Assembly (NCBI RefSeq): GCF_030272615.1
Contig: NC_081409.1
Span: 26,113,406 to 26,177,405 of the forward strand
Source: Cryptomeria japonica
Lineage: Eukaryota; Streptophyta; Pinopsida; Cupressales; Cupressaceae
Direction of reading: 5' to 3'
DNA: 64,000 nt
Part shown: positions 33,541 through 45,062 of the stretch, one piece after another
Layout of the letters: each line of letters begins with the position of its first letter
Numbering within the stretch: the stretch's first letter is position 1
The notes under the pieces: generated by a model
What the model saw: the letters and a program-made list of their open reading frames with translations, nothing else
Databases searched by the model: none
Told to the model about the DNA's origin: nothing
Translations under genes and position numbers: made by a program

Positions 33541-35209
33541 TTATATGTGATATTATAATTTGAATTTCCTACTTCACTTTATTTGAATGTTTTTTTGTAC
33601 TGACCTAAGGTTGGCTCCTTCTTACGGCAGCACACAAACCTTTATAAGGCGTGCCTTTTTTGCGGGGAGCTCCATGCTTGGATGAATAAACTCAGCCTTG
33701 GTGCACGATTACAGCTCTGGACGACAACCCAGGGTGTAGCAGGTTGGGACATAGCCCCTGACCTTGTCTTGTTTATCTGAGCCTTCTGATTTTCACTGAT
33801 TGTATCTAAACAGCATTAATGTTTTAAAGCAGAAGCAGACCACAGCCAAAGGAGGAAGACCTGATTGCAGAGGAGAACATGCCGACACAGGACGAATATA
33901 GAAGGATCACAACCTAAAGGTACAAAAGAGGCGTTTGCAGCCTTGCTGTGTCTTCAACAGGCAAGCCCAGCTCTAGCGCATTGTGTAGAGGAGACCGTAG
34001 CTTGCAAAGAAGAGGACACAATCTGGTATTTTCAGAAAGAATCAAACCTGAGACCAAGGAACCACCCAGACTCGGCAAGCTCATCATTCGAGATGGAAAC
34101 TAATGGTGCGACTATTGAGGGATTGCTTGCAACTGTAAGTGCAAAGGAGTAAGAATATCGATAATCAGGCCCTGGAGTCATCAAGGTTACTGTATGTAGG
34201 AGCTACTCCCAACCCTCTGTTACCTATGTAGTCTTTTCTGGAAAACGATCCATCTGGAATTATAACTGGAATTATGTAACAAGTCTGATGGTGTTTTTTT
34301 CTGAAACACAAATGCTACCTTTGTAATTCTGAAGACTGATGGTACATCTCTATTTGATTAAGTTTGTGATTAAGTTGTGCATTGTAATCTGAAATCTCTA
34401 ATATCAGATGTTGGAAAGCTGTGTAATTGAATCTCCTGGAACAATTCTATTTTGGTAAAATATTTTAGCTGTCTGGATAAGAAATTCTGCTTTATTTTAT
34501 GTTGCCATTTTTCAATATATACAAACACATATGTATGTATACACACACATATGTATGTATGCGTGTGTGTGTGTGTGCATGTGTATATAGACACACACAC
34601 ACACACATGCTGGTTTAGAAGTCATAATTAATCTAAATGATCTTATACACACTTCAAGTAGGGCATAACTTAATTATCCAGCAACTAAGAATATCTGTCT
34701 GTATTGAAAATTCCAAAGTGGCAAATCGAATTTAAGATATGAACTCAAAAAGTACTTGAGTATAAACAAGTGATAAAATTCAGAGCTGACAAATGGGAAC
34801 CAAAAAGCACCAGATGATGTTCAAATTAATTAATCTCCACTAATGCATTGCATAGTGTCTTCGAATATATCATATGCAGGATATTTTTATACCATTTTTA
34901 TTTTCAACAAATATCTCATATGGTCGCATTTAGACAGAGAGCACAAGGTTTGGAAAAGGCACATACCACAAACTGTACTCTGTATACATATATCTTGTAA
35001 CAGAAAGATGACACTAGATTCCTACTCACCAGCAAAGCAGTACAGAATTTTTGTTTGTAAGGAGTAATTCTATAATAAAACATTTTTTTGTTTGCACGGA
35101 ATGAATTTTCTTGATCACTAGAAGCCCTGTAGCTCCAATCCAAAAAGACTGGATGATGCAAACCAACCATAAAACAGGAAACAGAGAAGTGCATTTTTGG
35201 GGGACATAC
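33541..35209. other. no gene seen; intron sequence
   Basis: Contains a microsatellite at 34530-34610 and otherwise no supported gene. A 95-codon plus frame at 33865-34152 has no recognisable motif. Confidence 0.4.
34530..34612. repeat. Microsatellite with inverted TG/CA tracts
   Basis: ATGTATGTAT repeats lead to GTGTGTGTGTGTGTG at about 34563-34578, then after a short spacer ACACACACACACACACA at about 34591-34606. The two tracts are complementary and could fold into a hairpin. Confidence 0.9.
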
Positions 35210-35294
35210 CTTCCCTATCAACGACTCCAATGTCAAACGGTGGACTTGAGGGGATTGTTATCAAGCCTCGAGGTCCATCCAATTGAGATGGATT
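35210..35294 (-). CDS. Exon 1 seen, GTF3C4-like WD40 gene
   Basis: An 85-nt exon between acceptor TTTGTAG and donor GTATGT. It encodes NPSQLDGPRGLITIPSSPPF then DIGVVDRE. GPRGLI.IP...PF.IGV.DRE followed by LL..C.LPT.LSRD is the N-terminal sequence typical of plant TFIIIC-delta-like transducin proteins, just before the first WD40 blade. The final G joins AG of exon 14988-15090 to keep the frame. The first exon with the start codon is not found and should lie at higher coordinates. Confidence 0.75.
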
Positions 35295-35888
35295 CTACAA
35301 AGACCATACATCCAGTGTCACAGAAAGGAAATTATATATAAAATTAGAACTTGCATGTGTTGACAAGGTAGGTTATCTTTAGCCAGCACTAGCAATTTTA
35401 AACATGTTTTCAACTATGTATAGTTTATATAACTTGAACAAATTTCATTTAAACAATTTTAATAAGAACATTCATTACTCAAGAATTCTAAACTATTTTT
35501 TTTTACTTGAACAAATTTATATGTACGAAATTTAGGAAGAAGAATACGAAAATAATTTTAATAAGAACATTCATTACTCATGAATCCTCCCAACACAAAA
35601 TTGCTCACATGTATTATCATAATGTATATTATGAAGCTGGGTACTGGCATTCACACTAAGCCCTTATCACTTGAAAAGTATGTTGTCAAAGTTGATCCAG
35701 GTTTTTAATGCGTGATTTCAAGGAGATAGCCTACGATAACCCATTCTTAACGTAAGATATTTTTATTCATGCAATATTCCTCATATACTCTGCAAGTGTA
35801 AATCCATGTGTCTGTGTACATATTTGTGTGAAAGGCTTTCCACATTTCCACAAAGCTACATGAAAATGTTTAAAATATACCTTCCAAG

Positions 35889-36423
35889 CTAAGTCACAAG
35901 GTTCGAATTCGACGGCCATGAAATTCGGATGAAATTTGACAAGGGAAAAATTCGAAAAAAAAATCGGATAAAATTCGACTTATATAATTTTGTTTATTTA
36001 TTAAATATATGTATACTTCTAATAAATTATCTAAATAGCTTAACATATAAAGAATACCCACGAATAAATTTTGTTGCAGATAGAAAGAATACCTGCGACC
36101 TAGCAGTTGCAAACTTGCAGATACAAAGAATACCCGCGACCCAGCAGTTGCAGATACAAAGAATACCCTCAACCAGCTGACTTGTGTGTTTAGAGGCGGA
36201 TTGCAGCGCTTTATAGAGAAAATCTTCCGAAAATCTTAAAACAAAACCCTAAACGCTTTTCAGAAACCCTAGAAAAACGTTTTTTAAATTTTAACATTAA
36301 TTAAAAAAATGATGTCCTGACTGTACGAATTTATGGCCAAATTTGAACAAATTTTTCATAGAAGTTTGAAATTCGATAAAAATCGAGCTTCATGCTTGAA
36401 AATCGCCGATTTCTGTGACTTAG
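35889..36423. mobile_element. MITE, hAT-like, copy B
   Basis: A 535-bp relative of the MITE at 4557, with the same ends (CTAAGTCACAAGGTTCGAAT at the start, CTGTGACTTAG at the end). The 8-bp flanks CTTCCAAG and CTTCTGAG match at 6 of 8 positions, a mutated target duplication. It is longer than copy A because of internal repeats of GTTGCAGATACAAAGAATAC and an extra AAACCCTA-rich stretch. No transposase frame. Confidence 0.75.
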
Positions 36424-37379
36424 CTTCTGAGCATGGAAAACTTCCCACAAACTACAAGTTAATTGTAACCTATATATCCAATCTAATTACCTAGCATAGG
36501 TTTTCCTGATTTCCATCTATGTGTCTCCTTACATATTACAGCAGATTTATTGTTTCTCCTCATGGTGTGAAGCATGCTTGCTAAGCAAATTGTCACTTTG
36601 ACAGAAGTACAAGACGAAAGAAAACAGCAATGATCATCTTTAACCCATGCCAAACCTAGAAGATTGCAGGGATGACAAATACAGACTAATCAGTAAACAG
36701 ATCTATCTAATTAACCATGCCTCCAAGCTATATTGAACATTAAATCAAAATGAGTAAGAAAATTACACTTTCAAAAAGGATAGCGGATAACAATTATACG
36801 TCTTCTACTTATCATGAACAGCATATTATACACCAGGTATATTAGGACTCAGAAACCAAAATTGTGTACTCCAGTGGGCCAAGTCCCCAAGATTGATTGT
36901 TCAGCATTAAGATCACTTTATAGAAGATAAAGTATGTTCCAACATCATGAAGATTGAACTTATGTTCCAAGGCATTTCAGGGACATGGGCAGGGAAACAG
37001 CAGGAGACGCACTTTGGGGACAGCAATTTGAGGACCATTTTTTTCAGGATGGCAGGGGTATGTGATATATGAATTTTTCAAAATACACACACACACGAAC
37101 AGATGTGTCAATAACTAACAACAACGATATCAATATATAAATAAATCATGACAGCAATAGTATAACAGCTGTATAAACTTCACCAAAATAATATAACAGT
37201 AGTATAAAGTGCAATAAAATTAATCATGAGATTCATAACATCAATATTAAAACAGTTTGTTGTTCAAATTTTAAAATTAATGTTAAAGTAACTCCAAGTG
37301 TCAAATTTCAAAATACAACAATCTATAAGACTAGGCCTCATTCAGGCTATCAATATCGAAAGAACTATGCATGTCATTG
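36424..37379. other. no gene seen
   Basis: AT-rich sequence without a recognisable gene; it may include the 3' non-coding end of the minus-strand hAT element. Confidence 0.35.
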
Positions 37380-39053
37380 TCACTCTCTATCCAAAGTAGA
37401 TCATCCAATAGACGCCCAACTATTTCTGGTTGCATTTCCTACTCGTCAATCTGCCTAACATCTTCAAGATCAACATCCCAACGTGATGTTGGAGTCTATT
37501 GGTACTCAATAGTGTGTCAATCCTGAAGTCTTAGGGCACTATTTGCAACTAGTTTTTCTGCTAATTTCACGTTTTGAGGTAAGTTTGTTTCTCTTCGTGG
37601 AGTGGATGAAGCCATATGTGGACCAATTCCTCTCTGCAACAAAGGAACTAGCAATCTCTGAGAGTAAACAAATAGCAAGTTGTTTCAACTCTAGTGTGTC
37701 CCTACCATGAAATTTCTACAATCCAATGGGGTTTTTTGTGCAATAGTGGACCTATCAAAAGCCTCATAAATCTCTCCTTGACTAGGAGAGTCTATATCTG
37801 CATACTTAATTACCCGCACAACAGGTGATATGATAGAGCATATATATCTACAAGCAACATTTAAATTTTTAAATTAAAAATTATGATATTAATACTACTA
37901 ATAAAGAAAATTAAAATTTTAAAATAAAAAGTAAAAAAAAGAAGTACAAACTCAAACAATTTTACTTACCTGATATTGGACCACCAAGTGTCATTAAGCA
38001 CTTTCTCTCACAACCTTCCCTTCTTCTATCTTTGATTGAGCCCACTTTTTCCACTCTCCACAAACCACCATGGATTGTATAGCATCTTGCACCTCCAACA
38101 TCCTCTCCAGCAAAATAAAATACCTAGCATATCTATTCTCAACTCATTTGAAAAATTATTTCTTTGAATAAGACCGGAATAGTGCGAGTGAAGTATGATG
38201 GTTACATATAAACATTTGTATGTCTCTAGCTTCAAGCAGTGCTACCTTCACCCAATCTATTTTGCCAATGTATTTCAAAGCATGTACATGTCATGGAGTC
38301 CAAAAATATGTTTGTAAGCACTCTCAACCATCAAACCAGCTAACTTACAAACACGGATGAATCTGTCACAACCAGCGCAACATTAGAAGACCCAACCTCC
38401 TCTATGGCCTCCTTCAAAATGAACAACTGGTAATCAGCATCCTTACATTTCCTAGAACAAACATCAGCTCTAAAAAAGTATAAACCAGGAGGGGATGTAA
38501 CAACAATATTAATGAGTGGCCGATGTCGAATATCAGTCTACCCTTCCATGACAATGAAACAGCCAGTCCTAATCCATGTTTTTCTCATCTCCTCCATCAA
38601 CATGTTCAACTTGAATATTGTTTGCCAAGGAGGGGGGTGTGCAATCTATGTTCTCCAACGGAGCATAAGAGGGCCCAAATGTTGTTGCATCTCTCAACAT
38701 AGCTTTGAAATAAGGTGACCTTGCCAAATGCAATGGAATAGCATGGTAATCAAAAAAGTTGGCCTTTGAATCATCAGCTTGCTCATGTTTTATCATATTC
38801 GTTAGCCCTACCACTGTATTTTTTTCACCTGCAGAAAAAGTTGCCTTTCTCTTCCCTCTACCACAACTTTCTCGAACTGATGAATTAGAATAGTCATGCT
38901 GATCGATAGATGCCCATTTCTTATTGAGTAGCACCAATAATTTTGTTCTTACTCACTCCAACCAACTTTGCCATTTCAACCTGTTGTTCCAACGTTAAAT
39001 CTTCACAAACTCTAACCCCATGCCCACACTCACCCAATAGAAGGGTTCGAACT
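37380..39053 (-). pseudogene. hAT transposase, central and C-terminal part
   Basis: Minus-strand fragments in order: RVCEDLTLEQQVEMAKLVGV (end of the BED zinc finger region, about 39030-38945), then KANFFDYHAIPLHLARSPYF and MLRDATTFGPSYAPLE (DUF659 start, about 38770-38640), VVTDSS (about 38360), and near 37660-37560 SSFVAERNWSTYGFIHSTKR, the hAT C-terminal dimerisation region (WS.Y.FIH). Many stops and shifts. The frame runs up to the LTR-like insertion at 39054 and resumes on its other side at 43602. Confidence 0.8.
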
Positions 39054-39595
39054 TGTTGTGACGTATTCACACATCGCCCCATTGCAAATGGGGGCCCCTG
39101 CTTTTTGCTTTCTAGGGTTTGCTTTCTAGGTGTTTAGGGTTTGTCTGTTAGCCTTTGCATTTTGAGTGTCGCCAGGGGATCAATAGGATGGTAGGCTTTG
39201 CTTGAGCCAGGGTGAGTCCACAAGGCCCCAAAATTAGGGTTTCTTTGGGAGTCTTCCTTAGGGCCTAGTTTTGCTCTCGTTGCTAATTGTGTCTTGCTTT
39301 GTGAGTGGATATCATTCTTGAAGGTCCGAGCTAGGTCAAGTTGGTGAGTGATGAAGTCTGAAATGTCATCCTGATCTTCAAATGCCCTGAAATTTGGCTA
39401 AGTCTGGAATGTCCTGATCCTGAAATTTGACTAAGTCTGGAAAATTGAAGAATCCTCCAAAAACTAAATTTTGCAATATAACTCCTGGAGGTCCGAAACC
39501 ACTCTCAAACATCCTGAAAGTATATATGGAATATAACTTATACTTAAATGTTATATTCCATAAAATGATATTGACAGAGAGTCCAAAATGTCAAA

Positions 39596-41524
39596 TTTCG
39601 CTCCTGACCCTTCCAAAGGGTCCAAGGCGAATTTCGCTTCTGACCCTTCCAAAGGGTCCAGAGCGAAATTCTCCATAAGACATTCTACTTTGACCAAAAC
39701 CTAGAACTAATGCATTCCTAGGCTTTAATGAAGGCAAAAACGCTTGTTTGAATGAAGAAATGTGAAAATGAAGTCAGGATCTTGGCCAAGATTAGGAATT
39801 TCGCTCCTGACCCTTCCAAAGGGTCCAGAGCGAAAATCTTTATAACTCTTGTTTTCCTCCTTATTTTGGCTAGGCGTTGGCTTGATGTGAGATGAATGGG
39901 TATGTTTTTGCCTTGAGAGCGAGTTTGGTTGATTTTGAAGGACAAGATTTTGACCTAAAGGGGATTTTCGCTCCTGACCCTTCCAAAGGGTCCAAAGCGA
40001 AATTCATCATAAACCTTGCTTCTTGACTTGAATGGATTGAGAACCTTGCTCCTAATGTGGATGAGGAGTTTCTTTGCCTTGTGAGGTGAATTCAAGATGA
40101 AATGATGGGGGAACATGCTAGAATGATGAAAATCGCTCCTGACCCTTCCAAAGGGTCCAGGGCGAAAATTCTTCAAACACCTATTTTCCCTTGCAAAATT
40201 AAGTCAAACTTGGGTTGGACGTGAGAGGAGAAGTGTTTTCTAGCCTTTTGAGGTGAATGCAACTTGAAATGATAGAGAAATAAGCCTAAAAAGTGATTTT
40301 CGCTCCTGACCCTTCCAAAGGGTCCAGAGCGAAAATCCTTGAAAACATTGTTTTTTCAAAATTTTGGGCAAGACCAAGCTAGGACAAGGGTGTGAGAAGG
40401 CATTTGGATTGCCTTAGAATGAATTTTAGTTGCCAAGAATGCAAAATTGAAAGCCTAATGAAAATTTCGCTCCCGACCCTTCCAAAGGGTCCAGAGCGAA
40501 ATTTCTAAAATTCCCCTTTTTCCTTGCAAATTCAAGACAAGATTTTGGTTTTTATACCATGGGAAGGAGAAAGACAAGATGTTCTATGCCTTGGAAATGA
40601 TTTGAAGATGAAAGGATGAAGGAATTGCCCTAAAACCTAAAAATCGCTCCTGACCCTTCCAAAGGGTCCAGAGCAAAAAATCCAAAACCAGTGCATTCCT
40701 TTCAAGTTTGTGCTAAGACAAGGCTAAACCAAGCTGGAAATTGCCCTTGAGACCACCTTTGAGTGGATGTTTGTTCCAAAAAATGATGATTCTAGGTCAG
40801 AGAAGGATTTTCGCTCCTGACCCTTCCAAAGGGTCTAGGGCGAAAATCTCAAAATCCCCTATTTTGCCTTGCAGGAACAAACCAAGCTTGGATTGAGTGA
40901 ACGAAGAAGACCATTGCCTAGCCTTGGGAGGTGGATTGAAGACAGAATGATGGAGGAGTAAGCCTAAGCAAGGAAAATCGCTCCTGACCCTTCCAAAGGG
41001 TACAGGGCGAAAAACATCAAAGTCACCTTTTCCTCCAAAATTCAAGTGAAACTAGGCCTGGGCTACAGTAAAAGATGCCATTTGGAATGCCTTGAAGAAA
41101 TTTAGACCTTCACAAAATGAGAATTTTGAGCTCAGGAGAGAATTTCGCTCCTGACCCTTCCAAAGGGTCCAGAGCGAAATTCCCAAAAATGCAATATTTC
41201 CTTCAAAGTTTTGATGAGCTAACCCAGTAATGGAGATAAATAAACCCTGGAGATTGCCTTGGAGGAGGTCAACGATCAAACTAAGATGAATTTTGGCCTG
41301 ATAAGCAAAAATCGCTCCTGACCCTTCCAAAGGGTCCAGGGCGAAATTTACATTTTCACCTAATTTCCTCATGTGAAATGATAAAAGTTTGAAATGCAAG
41401 ACTTGGATTAGGTCAAAACAAGCATAAGCTCGCCTTCCGGGAGATTTTGGAATCGAAAAACAAGGTATTCAGGACCTAATTTGAAAAATCGCTCCTAACC
41501 CTTCCAAAGGGTCCAGGGCGAAAT
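39596..41524. repeat. 167-bp palindrome array, thirteen units
   Basis: Each unit has a roughly 37-bp imperfect palindrome: outer arms TTTCGCTC and GAGCGAAA, inner arms CCCTT and AAGGG around CC. Centres are near 39614, 39650, 39817, 39984, 40149, 40316, 40483, 40660, 40827, 40995, 41161, 41328 and 41507. Apart from a first tandem pair (36 bp), steps are 165-168 bp, with two of 177-179. The sequences between palindromes are diverged copies of each other (GCCTTGxGAGGTGAAT, GAAxGATG), so the monomer is about 167 bp and the palindrome is its best conserved part. The array lies upstream of TATA box 1. Confidence 0.95.
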
Positions 41525-41737
41525 TCTTGAAAACACCTATTATTCACCTTGTTTAGGCTAAGTTGAAGGCAAAATGCAAAATTGTGATGGCAAACCTAGG
41601 TTGTGAAGATTTTGATTCATGAAGCAAACTAGCCTAGATGAGAATTCAAACAAGTCGGCCATCTTTTGAGAGGAGTTTTGTTTTATTTTATTCCCTATTT
41701 GCCAAGTCGGCCTTGAGGGAAATCAAGGTGAGCGCCC

Positions 41738-41744
41738 TATATAA
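41738..41744 (+). promoter_or_regulatory. TATA box 1 of unit 1
   Basis: TATATAA in GCCCTATATAAGGG, about 210 bp after the last palindrome. It is followed by a leader and a splice-like intron (donor GAAG/GTATGA at 42038, acceptor TTTTGTGTAG at 42270). Confidence 0.65.
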
Positions 41745-42653
41745 GGGAGGTGTATAGTAGCATATTCAAATCATTCTTTCATTATCTCTCATGAAAACTT
41801 GAAGAGCATATTTGGAGGTGCGAAATTGAGCAAGTTGGAGGATAATTTCCAAATTTTGGAAGGTGTTTGAAGGCGAATTTCCAGATTTTGAGAGGCTAGT
41901 GAAGGTGAAGCTCTTTTGAAGGCTAATTGAGGTGTAGTTCATCCAAGGAGGGCCAGAAATTCAATTTTTGTCCAGCAAAATCTGATCTTCTTCCTTCCAT
42001 TTTCTAAGGTTCATAGTTAGGCTTTCAAAGGAGAAGGTATGAAGAAACCTTTTTGAAGTTCTTATTCAAGACTTGTTTTGATTTCATAGCAATCTTTTAA
42101 AGTCTAAGTCTTGAAAAATCTAATTTCTATTCATAATTAATTTGAAAATTTAGAATTCTTGAATTTATTTTGTCATTTTCAAATTAATGTCTAATATGTT
42201 CCCTTGAAAGGTCTTAGATCCTATGCTATAAGATATTATACTCAAAGACTAACTTTAATCTTTTGTGTAGGCATCAAATGATGACCCCCAAAGTCGGAGG
42301 ATCAACTACTTGGCAGACCCTCATCAAAGAAGATCAAGTCAGGACAAGGACGATCTCCCCCAGTCCAGCATCATTAAGGACGACCTTCTCCATCTATCTT
42401 CCAGTCCAGCATTTGAAGGAAGGCATCACCAAATTGGCATCAACCAAGTGTTTGACAAGGTGGCATCCCAGTCATCACTCCTCCATTCGGATTGGTCCAC
42501 CTCAGCATGTCCAGATTCAATGTACCTGGCTCATTAAAGATGGCACAAACTTCGATGTACCTACCCCGGCTATCCATTGGTCGAATATTCCAGAGAAGAC
42601 ATGTGTCCAAATAATGCAATTATTTCATTGGCCAGAATTGAGTTTGTTGTAAC

Positions 42654-42671
42654 AAACCCTAATTAGGGTTT
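42654..42671. promoter_or_regulatory. Inverted telo-box of unit 1
   Basis: AAACCCTAATTAGGGTTT, 65 bp upstream of TATA box 2. Confidence 0.7.
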
Positions 42672-42735
42672 TCATTGTAAAATCTCGGCCATTGATCTCA
42701 AGTTGATCTGAGCCATCGAATTGTATTGAGGGCAC

Positions 42736-42742
42736 TATATAA
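42736..42742 (+). promoter_or_regulatory. TATA box 2 of unit 1
   Basis: TATATAA followed by CTCATTTGTAAAGG about 15 bp later, as at 48025 and, on the minus strand, at 21717. Confidence 0.65.
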
Positions 42743-43601
42743 GCCCTGGCTCCTCATTTGTAAAGGCTAATAGTTGGTCAGTAGTTAGAAGGTGAATAGT
42801 TAGCTAGTAGTGAATAATCAGTTGATAGAATAGCAATTAGAGTAGAATAGCAAGAGAAGGCAAAGATTGTTGCCAAGATGTTGTAAAAGACTTGTAAACT
42901 TCATTGAAGAAATGGTGAAATCTATGGGTCGATTCAACAATTTGCATGGTCTCTATACTTCTCAGATTTGATTTCATGTTATTAGATGAGTGGAAGAAAT
43001 GTGTTTGATTGATGGTGAAATTCGTATATCCATACTACTAGCAGTTTGTTGATTGCAGACTTGCCTTGTGTAGTCAACTGGAATCGTTCAGCTTAAGCTT
43101 AACTTCAATTGTCGCTTCTTCACCGATATGCATCAGCCTGATGGTGTCTATGCCTGTAGCGATGATCTGAACATCATAAAGTTTTTCCTCCGAAGATCGC
43201 ACTAACATTGTGGAGATGGTCCTAGGATGTCAAAACAAGACTTAGTTAGAATTTCATCAAAGGTTATTCACTGCTCCTACATTCTTAGTGTCAGAATTAG
43301 ATCCTTTCCTTGCCCTAATTCTTTTTTCCTTTTTTCAAAAATCTAGGCTAGTGAAATCTTGTGATTCCAGCAAATCAGACATTCAGTCATCAAGTGTAAG
43401 TCCCCTTGTGATTCCAGCAAAATCACATCATACCACAAAGAGATTATCCACGAGTAGAGATCCTACATTACAGAACCTTGGAGCTTCTCCGATTGATCCT
43501 TCTGCGATATCTTCAGCATTCGAAAGCTTTACTCAAAAGAGGATAAGGTACCTTTAGGTATTTTATTCTGTGTTTGGTCGTGTACAAAATACACATCAAC
43601 A

Positions 43602-43903
43602 GAACTCTAGTAAAGCTCCCACGATAATCGGTTTTGCAAATATGACATAGCCAATGTCTGCTGCCCCCTGTATTTTTACCCTTGTTGATGGTTAAATTGG
43701 TGAGAAATTGAAGCAATGGTTTTTTGGGGTTGAAAAGGCCTTGTGTTTGGATTTTCAGATTGAGAAGAAGAGTCTATTGATATTCTATTTACTTGAACTT
43801 CATTTTCTTCCCTGCCCTTTTTCATATTGTCATCACTGGCACTGCTGTTGGTGCTCGTTTTGTGGTGTTTTTTTGTAATAGCAAACTGAAATTCTGAAAC
43901 CAA
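43602..43903 (-). pseudogene. hAT transposase, N-terminal part with BED zinc finger
   Basis: A minus-strand frame starts MVSEFQFAITKKHHKTSTNS, with a Ser/Asn-rich leader. After one shift it reads GSRHWLCHICKTDYRGSFTR, the W-x-C-x2-C start of a BED-type zinc finger, and stops at the insertion border. The other half of the finger lies at 39053. The hAT insert therefore spans about 43.9 to 37.4 kb on the minus strand with a 4.5-kb interruption. Confidence 0.8.
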
Positions 43904-43906
43904 AAT

Positions 43907-45062
43907 ATTTTTTATATGTTTAAAATAAATACTACTACAACTTACAAACTTTCTAGTAACCTAAAAATTTTAAAAAACTAAAAAAGAATGGCATACCTTG
44001 ACAGTTGAAACTATTGTAGCTTCAAATTTGTTGTTGTTATTTTAATTCAGGCTTAAAGCTTTTGCAAAATGTGGCAAAAAATAATGGGGAGGCGTACAAT
44101 CTCACCTCTCAAACCCCCTTCCTTGTCCCTACAACACCCAACTTGAATGGTCAAACCAGCAAACCAATGGCTAGTCAACAAAAAGATGGAGTGCTTTTTG
44201 GTTTGGCAAGACTCTAGGGTGTATAAGGGGCATGGGAGGCCACACCCCTTTACAACCCAATAAAAATGAAAAAAGATTAATGTTTTTTTTATTTCAAGCC
44301 ACTGACTACCTTTGGACATCGCGGAGCATGTTTGGCCATGCCCACGATAGTCAAGGGATGTCATTAAATTAACAGTTTTTTTTAATTTCCAACCATTGGC
44401 TACCTTTGGATGCTGCAGGGGATGCTTGTTTGTCCAAAGGATGACCAGGTGTCACCTTCAATTTTCCTATCATTTTCAAAAATGGGGATGCATTTCCTAG
44501 TGTCCCTCAATTGTCCCAGAGATGGCCAAGCCTCCCCTTTCCTTTTCTTGCCATTTTCAAAAAAAAGGACACATTTCTTGATGTTTCAAGAATTTTTGAA
44601 ATAGGGATGACTGCAAGGTGACATCCCCTAACATCTCGTTGTCCTCGATACGACTCAAGGGATGAGGACAAGGGTTTCAAGGGTGGGAATGGATCCCCAT
44701 GTAACACAACATTGAACAAATTAGAGTTGCTATAATGATAGAAAAAATACAATATGAATTTCAAAAAGAGTTAATGCAAAGCTCAAAATCCAAAAGAAGT
44801 GCTCAGCCTAGTGTCGAGATATAAATCACACGTATTTTTGCTCAATCATCTTCCTATCTTAAAAAGCAATGATGCCCACTACGTGAATAGCCAATATTGC
44901 AAATAGGGCTTGGCGTTTTCAAAAAGCATACCCTCTAAATTTTATCTACATGTTGCACCTCCTTCACAACTCAAAACAACTAATGAGTGTCATGACAGGC
45001 ACTAGTAGAGGTCAATGTAAATGAGTTCATTTCTTCTCCACTTGACTCAAGTGTTTAGGGTT
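43907..45062. other. no gene seen between the two long units
   Basis: Low-coding sequence with decayed repeated CCTTTGGATG.. / CATTTTCAAAAA blocks (44180-44580). No supported gene. Confidence 0.4.

Larger units (their letters stand above)
39054..43601 (+). mobile_element. Long LTR-like insertion without the embedded gene (unit 1)
   Basis: A 4,548-bp unit starting TGTTGTGACGTATTCACACA and ending ATACACATCAACA, with a perfect 5-bp target duplication GAACT at 39049-39053 and 43602-43606. It inserted into the hAT pseudogene; removing it and one GAACT restores the hAT reading frame (TRV before, RTLLLGE after). Inside: a 13-copy palindrome array, TATA box 1 (41738), a leader with a likely 233-bp intron (42038-42270), about 400 bp of sequence where the gene would be, an inverted telo-box (42654), TATA box 2 (42736) and a 3' part. 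As one unit flanked by a target duplication it is a solo LTR or a single-unit element. Confidence 0.85.

Noticed and set aside
39718-41399. Minus-strand open frames with repeated peptides such as FALDPLEGSGA and GPFGRVRS
   Set aside because: They come from translating the same palindrome in different frames. The frames are short, do not join and are not conserved apart from the palindrome.
39596-41524. CRISPR-like layout: a conserved palindromic repeat with spacers of regular length
   Set aside because: The spacers are diverged copies of one another, the host is a plant, no cas genes are present and the array lies upstream of a TATA box inside an LTR-like unit. It is a tandem satellite-type array.
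42263-42652. A 129-codon frame after the leader intron of unit 1
   Set aside because: It has no similarity to the embedded gene at the motif level, and two overlapping frames are equally open. It may be a relic but I cannot support it as coding.
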